Part shown: one piece after another, positions 31,563 to 64,000 of the stretch | How positions within the stretch are numbered: the first letter of the stretch is position 1 | How the letters are laid out: every line of letters begins with the position of its first letter | DNA from: Camarhynchus parvulus | Taxonomy: Eukaryota > Chordata > Aves > Passeriformes > Thraupidae | Direction of reading: 5' to 3' | Length of the DNA stretch: 64,000 nucleotides | Assembly: GCF_901933205.1 (NCBI RefSeq) | Contig: NC_044576.1 | Span: 6,915,024 to 6,979,023, forward strand | The notes under the pieces: generated by a model | Told to the model about the DNA's origin: nothing | Databases searched by the model: none | What the model saw: the letters and a program-made list of their open reading frames with translations, nothing else | Program-made: the position numbers and the translations under genes

Positions 31563-34500
31563 ATATCATGATTGTACATCTGGAAGCAAAGGCCATGGTG
31601 ACAACCAGCAGGAAGGCAGGAGCTGTACTGTAGAAGAGCCTCTCTTCAATCTCTAACAGCATCCAAAAGGCAGCGTTTTGTTTGACTAATCTCTTCATCT
31701 GCCTGGTTCCCTGTTAGTGCCTGGTGCTGGTGTGGAGAGAAGCTGTGACTGTCCCTGGAATGGCAGCTCTGGCAGGCAGAAGACAGAGAAGCCAGGCTGC
31801 CTGTGCAGGTAGCAGAGTGTGCAGGTGAGTCTCAGAGCTCTCCTGCCATGCTTTGTGTGGCAGCTCTGCGCTCTCGCCTGTCACAGCACACTCAGGAGCT
31901 GCTGGCTCAGCTCGGGGCTCTGAGGGTGCTCCTGCAGCCCAGCCCTGTCACAGGGGTGCCCGAGCAGGCTGTGACCCTGACAGCCTCTCCTGGGCCGGCA
32001 CTGACAGGTCCCACTGCTGGCAGGTGCCAGTCCCCAGCAGCTGCTGCACGGGCACACCTGTGTCAGTTTGCTTCCCCGTTAAATACAGAGAGACAACAGA
32101 GAACAGAAAATCTCCAGCGATATTCACAGAGTTTAAAATTTCATACTAAATGCTGCACAAACAGGATTTTCTGGGTGTTGGTTTTGTTTTGCACTGAGTG
32201 ATTCCAACAGTAGCTCAGGATATTTGGGAAAAAACAAGGTTAAAGTGTAAATGGTCATATGAGAAGGAAACCAGAAATCTTGCCAGAACAAGCAAATGGC
32301 ACAGACAGCTCTGGAGTGAGAGAGGACCCTACCTAAATGTACACTTTTGTCTTTTTTTTTTTTTTCATGTTTTCCTCAGTGAGAACATTCCCCTTAGAGG
32401 CAAAATTGTAAGTCATGGGATTCTGATTGCATCTATTAAAATAAACTTGATTGCTAAATACAGCGTTATTTTCATCCATTGATATTTGATTTAGCACTAA
32501 TTAATAATGCTGCAGAGTATCCTACCATACTTTTTCCATTTCTGAAAGAATATCAATTACATTTTATTTGTGGCCAGTAACAATTTTAATGTCAGAAATT
32601 CTAAGATCTCCCATAGTGTGGAGCCAACATTAGTGGGATAAGTGGCAGTCACTTGCAGGATTGCAGCACTCTGCTAATTAATGCTAATTTCCTGAGGGGT
32701 TGTTTAACACAGGCTTTGTCTGTAGCACACAGTGTGCAGGAAATCGAGGTGCTCTGCTGGGGAGGCCACTGCAGCCTGGGATGTGGGGCACATGTCCCAA
32801 AAACCTCTCCATGCCCTCTAGAGGAGGAGTTTAGCAGGACCAAGTCGACAACATTTGGTGAAACTCCATGAAGTCCATCAGTGGCAATTTTATCAAATTT
32901 TTATACAAACTCAGTGATGCTGGGCAGGGTGTTGGCAAAGGGCTTGGTTCTTGTGCATGATGCATGGAAAAGCTGCTGCTGATCCATTGCATTCTTGGCC
33001 TCGGGGTCATGTGTGGGGAATGCAAACAGGACCTCTGTTTTCAGGGCAGATCCTACCAAACTGGGGCTGGAAGAGGAGGAGCTCCTGGTTCAGCTTGCCT
33101 CTAACCCCCAAGCGAGCAAGGGAGGGGAAAATGGTCTCTTAGTGCACCAGAAAGTATTGTTTGGTTGAAAGTACAGCAGTTTTCTGATGGAGATGTGGAC
33201 CCTTTAGCCTCAGCCTGCTGCATAATGCTTGATATAAAAAGTAGTCCATTACTGGGAGAGGAAAAGGTTAGTGAAGGACAGAAAAATGAGCTGCTCAAGG
33301 AAAATCTGTGTATGTGCCACATTTTTCATAACTGCTGATGCTAAAAACAGCATGCAAATTGTGCATGTCTTTATTTATTTGACCCAAAGTCCTGGAGGAT
33401 GGTGAAGATTTATCATAAAAGTTTTCTTGGTACTTTTCCCACCACACTAATGTTCAATTATTGAGAGCTATTTGGGCTGTAAAACAGCAAAGTACAGCAA
33501 TCCCCCGTTCACCAACTTCCTTGGAAGGCTTCCAGGGGCTGGGTATCATTATGACATGGCCAGAGCAACAGAACCAACCTGGTATGAACTCTGAAAAAAA
33601 TTCCCTGGGGAGAACAGGGATACAAAAGCAAAGCCCCAGAGCTGAAGATGCATTAGCTACTGGCTGGCTACCACACAGCACATTTTCATAGTCAGATACT
33701 CTATCTTACTAAGAGACTACTTTCCTAATACAGATTTCTGATTAAATAATTGCTGGTCCGAAAAGCAAAGCAGCATGACATTATTTTCATCTGAATTGCT
33801 TGTTAGAAAACATGTTTTAACTTGCATCAATAGATTCCTTAATCTAGAATTTGAGTTTTTTCTGCTCATATAAATATCTTTCAAACCAAGCTTTCTCCCC
33901 TTCTACTACCTCTCCACATATGAACCTCATTTCCCCCTTTCAATATTCCCTTATGTACAGTTCATGTCCTTTTTAATGCTGCTTCAGTTTATTTTCCTAG
34001 CTGTATATTTCATTAATTGCATTTTCCTGCAACTTTGTCTTTCCATTCCCTCTTTCCCTCCACCCCCCATTTCAGTCAGGTACTCTGAGTACTGTGCGGA
34101 CTTTTTTCCCTTAGGTTAATTAGCTTCAGTTGGCCTTTTCCTCTTCAGTCTATAACTACTGAATATTTTAATGAAATTGTATTCTTATAGAAGGTCTTCC
34201 AGCCGATTAATGGACCTCTGGAATTACATTAAGGATTACATTAAATCTCTGAACATACCTCTTCTAACCCCTCACACCTAGAAATGTATTTTATACAATA
34301 TTTCTGCTGCTGATGTGAGTTTATGGAACACTGTTTCTAATTGCCCACTACCTCCTGTAATGATAGTTTCTGTGAATAAATCCCTGTTTTATTATTTCTT
34401 CTTCTTGATAGGTCTGCTCTCCTGCTATAACAGCGCTGGTGACATTTTCATAGTCTTTATTTCTACAAACACCTTTCCTTTCCTCCTTACAGTTCTGCTT

Positions 34501-34800
34501 TATTTTTCATGCAATAAAAAGATACTGAGGCAAGGAGGGTGGGGACCTTGTCCTGCAGGTGCTGTGGTGGTGGCAGGCTGGTTGTGGTGGCTTTTCCTGT
34601 GATGCCAAGACCCTTGCTGCCTGCAGTGGGGACCAGGAGCACCTGAGCAGCCCTGTCAGTGGGGCAGCCTCTGCTGTATACGTCTTCAAAAGGGAGTTTG
34701 GCTAATTTTGCTTATACCGCATATTTATACTTTTTAATTGACTTGGTTAACATCCTACAGATGTAAAAAGCATGTGATTCTTTTAATTTTTTGGGGGTGC

Positions 34801-34870
34801 TAATTAGGATAACATTTTCTCTCCCTGTTTAATCTATTAATTAGGAGTAGTTGGCTGTAATTGTAATTAA
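34801..34870. promoter_or_regulatory. Cluster of homeodomain-type TAATTR sites
   Basis: TAATTA or TAATTG cores occur at 34801, 34838, 34858 and 34864 within 70 bases, in an AT-rich patch that continues to about 34900. Such clusters are common in neural enhancers, but AT-rich DNA also produces them by chance. There is no direct evidence of function. Confidence 0.25.
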
Positions 34871-36918
34871 ATATACAGGTGTTATTTTTTAAATGACTGA
34901 ACTGCTGTTGCAACAAGAAGGATGCCATCTCAGATCTAAACATCCAAGGCCCTTGAGTTTTCCTCCCACTCCTGCACTGACTCAGTGTTTGTCATTGGGC
35001 AAGTAACGCAGCTTCCTACCTCCCTTTCTTGCCTTCCAGGGCTATTGTGTGAATTAATTAGATAATGTTTCAGCATGGCTTTGAACTAGAGAGAGCCACA
35101 GAAGTGCCAAGTTATAACTCACTGTTATGAAAGTTGGCGTGCTGGCTGGGAGTGAGACCTCTGATGCCAGCCCAGCAGAGAGAGAGGGACAGCAAAAGGG
35201 GCTGGAGGAGAGCTCCCCTGTTGCCTCAAGATCCCTCATCTCTGTAGCTGCTGTCTGCAGCACCCCAGAACTGCTCTGCTGAAGGCAGCACCAGATCGTC
35301 CTGCTGTGATCCCAGGGATGCAGCCCCTGGCTGAGCCTGTCCAGCCCAGCTGCCGGGTCGAGGATGTTGCCTGCACCTCCCTGTCTGTTTCCAGGCTAAT
35401 TTTAGTGTCTGAAGGAGCAGAGGACATGTCCTCTGAAAAATTATAGTGCTCCAAATCAGCAAAGCACTTAAGATTAACATGGATAGGTCTGAAGAGTGGC
35501 TTAAGGTTAAGCACGCCGTGGGGCTTGCTGGGTAAGATTAGCCTGGAGCAGATGTGTGTTCTGCTGATTCAGGCCTTCAAAATATTTAGGCCTCGATTCA
35601 GCAAGACTGAATGCTCAAATGTGAGCAGTCCTGCTGAAAGCAGGGGAGAAAACTGGCTGATCAGAGCTGGGCAGACAGATGAAGCAAGAACATTGAGGTA
35701 TAAACCTGCTGGTTTAGAAATTAGTTTGATTTGAGGAGAACATGTGCACAGACACAAACCAGCTTTGCAGCTCTCACCTGTGCTGTGGAGGTTGTGCATG
35801 AAATAACATATCCTCATGACCCTGTGGTGTCCAGCCAGCTTCCCAAATATCAGCACACCTATTTGAAAGAAATTCTGGTGAAATGCAACTAGCTGTCCAA
35901 AACAGTGCTCACTGTTTTTTGGATCCTATTTTAATCCCTCAAGGTTTTTATCCCACAACCCATTCTGGTGGAAAGGCTCAGCCTGGGCATGGAGCTGGCA
36001 GCTGCCCAGGTAGTCAGGCTCGTGTGGCACTGCAGACCCAGGGGTTGCTGCAGGGACATCTTAGGATAGCACCAAAAAAGGTCTCATGAGACCTCATGGA
36101 CATCCTCAGCTGCTCTGTGCATCTATGGCAGCATCTCTTGAGGACAATGCTGTTATGTCTGGGAGAAATCTCACCCTAACTAAGCCCAGAGATGGCAAAT
36201 CCAGCTGAGGGGCAGCAGCTGCCAGGGTGGTCATGAGGGTTGCTTGGTGTCTCTATTACATGTTAATGTCATCACCAGGATCAGTGTGGAGGTAGTGGGA
36301 TGCAGGAGTGTGCCTCAGTTTCCACTGGGCTGGGAAGGGGATGCAGGACCCTTTCTAGCCTGAAAAGCCCTGCACTGATGCCTTCTGATGGGGCTGAGGA
36401 AGAGCTGTGCGTCTCTGCTGGTGCTGGATGGGGACTCCCACTTGCCTCCCTCTCCATTCTGAGCCCCGTTTGGGGGAGCATTGTGTGCCAGGGACAGACA
36501 CACAGACAGAGATCAGAGGAAACAGTTTCCAAAGCTCAGAACTAGGAGCAGCCCTTTTCTTGTGATTAAAAGACCAAAAATAAAACGACCTGCACTTATA
36601 TTCCCAGGCAGGTGAAAAGAATAATTACTTTACAGAGATGGAATTCCTCCATATATTATAGCCATTAAAAAGAGTAAAATTTGAAATTTACTATGGCATG
36701 GAACAAAAAGGTAGTGCAGTTAGAGATAATGAAATCCTTACTTGCCACTAATGGAAGAATTACTGTTGTTAAAGACCCCTTCATAAATAATTGAGAAACC
36801 AATTATACAGTCTTGGGGACTAATTTATCCAGGAGCAATACAGACCATCTTTTGCCATAGAATGAGTGGCACAAATTCTCCACTATAGCTTGCTGCTGCT
36901 GCTCTGCAAAGAAATAGT

Positions 36919-36952
36919 AAAAAAAAAAAAGAGAAAAAGAAAAAGAAAAAAA
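36919..36952. repeat. A-rich (AAAAG)-type low-complexity run
   Basis: A run of A with regularly spaced G (AAAAAG units) just upstream of the CpG island. Simple repeat. Confidence 0.85.
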
Positions 36953-37660
36953 TGAAAGAAACGAATGCACCTACTAATCAGGAAATGCACTATCAGTAAT
37001 GAGAGATGGGGGTCCATATATCTTAATTCAAGGCAGTTTTGCTGACCTATGGAGGGCTGCATTAACATGCAGTTAGTTGGTCTGTGTGCTGTCAGGGCAG
37101 CAGGGCTGGCAGCCGGGGCTGTCCCGCAGACCCTGGGGCTCGGCAGACGGGGGTCCCCGCTCCTTCCGCTCCGAGCTGCCCAGGGGAAGGGTCCTGGGCC
37201 GGGGGTGCAGCCCGGGCAGCGCCCTGGGCCGCTTTGGTCCAAAAATCCTTAAACAAAACAAGGCTTGGGGCAGTTTGGGCCGTGTGTAGCGAGCCCCGCA
37301 CGGGTTTAGCGGTACAATGAGGTGAGTCCCGCAAACGAGCTGCTTGCCGCGGGGCTCCGGTGCGCAGCAGATCCCGCCGTGGGGTTCGGGAGAGACCCTC
37401 CGGGGACATCCCGGGAACAGGATTCGGTGTGTAGGGAGCCCCCCCCCGGAGAATATCCCTTAGTCTCAGGTTCTGTGTGTCCGGGAACCCCTCTCCTGGC
37501 ACATTCCGGTCCCGGACTCGGAGCGTCCCGGATACCCCCGTTCGCGGCACATCCCGCTGTGTCCGGGCCGGCGCGGTGCCGGCGCGGGCCGCCAGGCGGC
37601 GCTGTGGGCGGACGCGCGACCCGTCTCGGCGCCGGCGCGCGGCGGGCGCCGCCCCTGCTC

Positions 37661-37683
37661 GGGCGGCGGCGGCGGCGGCGGCG
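37661..37683 (+). repeat. CGG/GGC trinucleotide run in the CCDC6 5'UTR
   Basis: About seven GGC units end roughly 12 bases before the CCDC6 start codon, followed by GCGCGCGCGG. The tract can form stable RNA structure and is a potentially variable repeat. The human exon 1 also has glycine-coding repeats just after the start. Confidence 0.85.
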
Positions 37684-37694
37684 CGCGCGGGGCG

Positions 37695-64000
<26,306 letters not shown>

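Larger units (their letters stand above)
30425..37079. other. Intergenic region between ANK3 and CCDC6
   Basis: About 6.7 kb. Open frames on both strands (for example 31803-32201 plus, 35226-35480 minus) are unlike known proteins and lack a plausible splice context. A short TA run lies at 31551-31562. AT-rich patches at about 34760-34900 and 36560-36860 stand out against moderately GC-rich flanks and could be regulatory. No tRNA, rRNA or known small RNA is recognised. Confidence 0.75.

Noticed and set aside
31803..32201. A 132-codon intergenic frame
   Set aside because: The region is GC-rich with frames in two overlapping registers, and there is no promoter, splice site or family resemblance.

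Overview
The window is vertebrate nuclear DNA, most likely from a bird. It holds spliced exons with GT/AG borders, long introns, a CpG-island promoter, and two antisense fragments that look like the avian CR1 LINE (a terminal AATCATAGAAT motif followed by ...GGAAGGGAC). Overall repeat density is low. I recognise two genes, both on the + strand: the 3' part of ANK3 (ankyrin-G) and the 5' part of CCDC6. The same neighbours lie in the same order and orientation on human chromosome 10q21.

Positions 1-30.4 kb are the 3' part of ANK3. The window opens inside the giant exon of the neuronal form. Its frame is open from base 2 and leaves at a splice donor after base 3665. Three small exons (4300-4374, 5206-5337, 6355-6498) encode the death domain. 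Two larger exons (9321-9993, 11878-12256) and a last coding exon (25941-26009) encode the regulatory tail. Three further exons (15932-16030, 23880-23963, 24089-24148) are each a multiple of three and phase 0 at both ends. They look like optional tail cassettes related to the end of ankyrin-B. I summed the constitutive pieces: 5136 nt, 1711 codons plus stop, with every junction in phase. Just after the stop there is a probable 3'UTR intron (26034-29014), then a UTR exon ending at a polyA site near 30.4 kb.

Positions 30.4-37.1 kb are intergenic. I found no gene there, only an AT-rich patch with a homeodomain-type site cluster and simple repeats.

Positions 37.1-64.0 kb are the 5' part of CCDC6: a CpG-island promoter, exon 1 with the start codon at 37695, a 19.2 kb intron, exon 2 (57204-57353), and the start of intron 2 running off the right edge.

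There is no operon, CRISPR array, phage or bacterial system here. The most interesting unexplained structure is a probable alternative terminal exon of ANK3 at 8455-8950. It has a strong acceptor, a phase-matched 39-codon Ser-Pro-rich reading frame with a stop, then three AATAAA hexamers and a GT-rich stretch. It would truncate ankyrin-G just after the death domain. Other leads are the frame-neutral tail cassettes, a NAGNAG acceptor at the last coding exon, three SxIP-like motifs in the giant exon, and a possible polyadenylated read-through end of the giant exon. All identities rest on remembered protein families; no database search was run.
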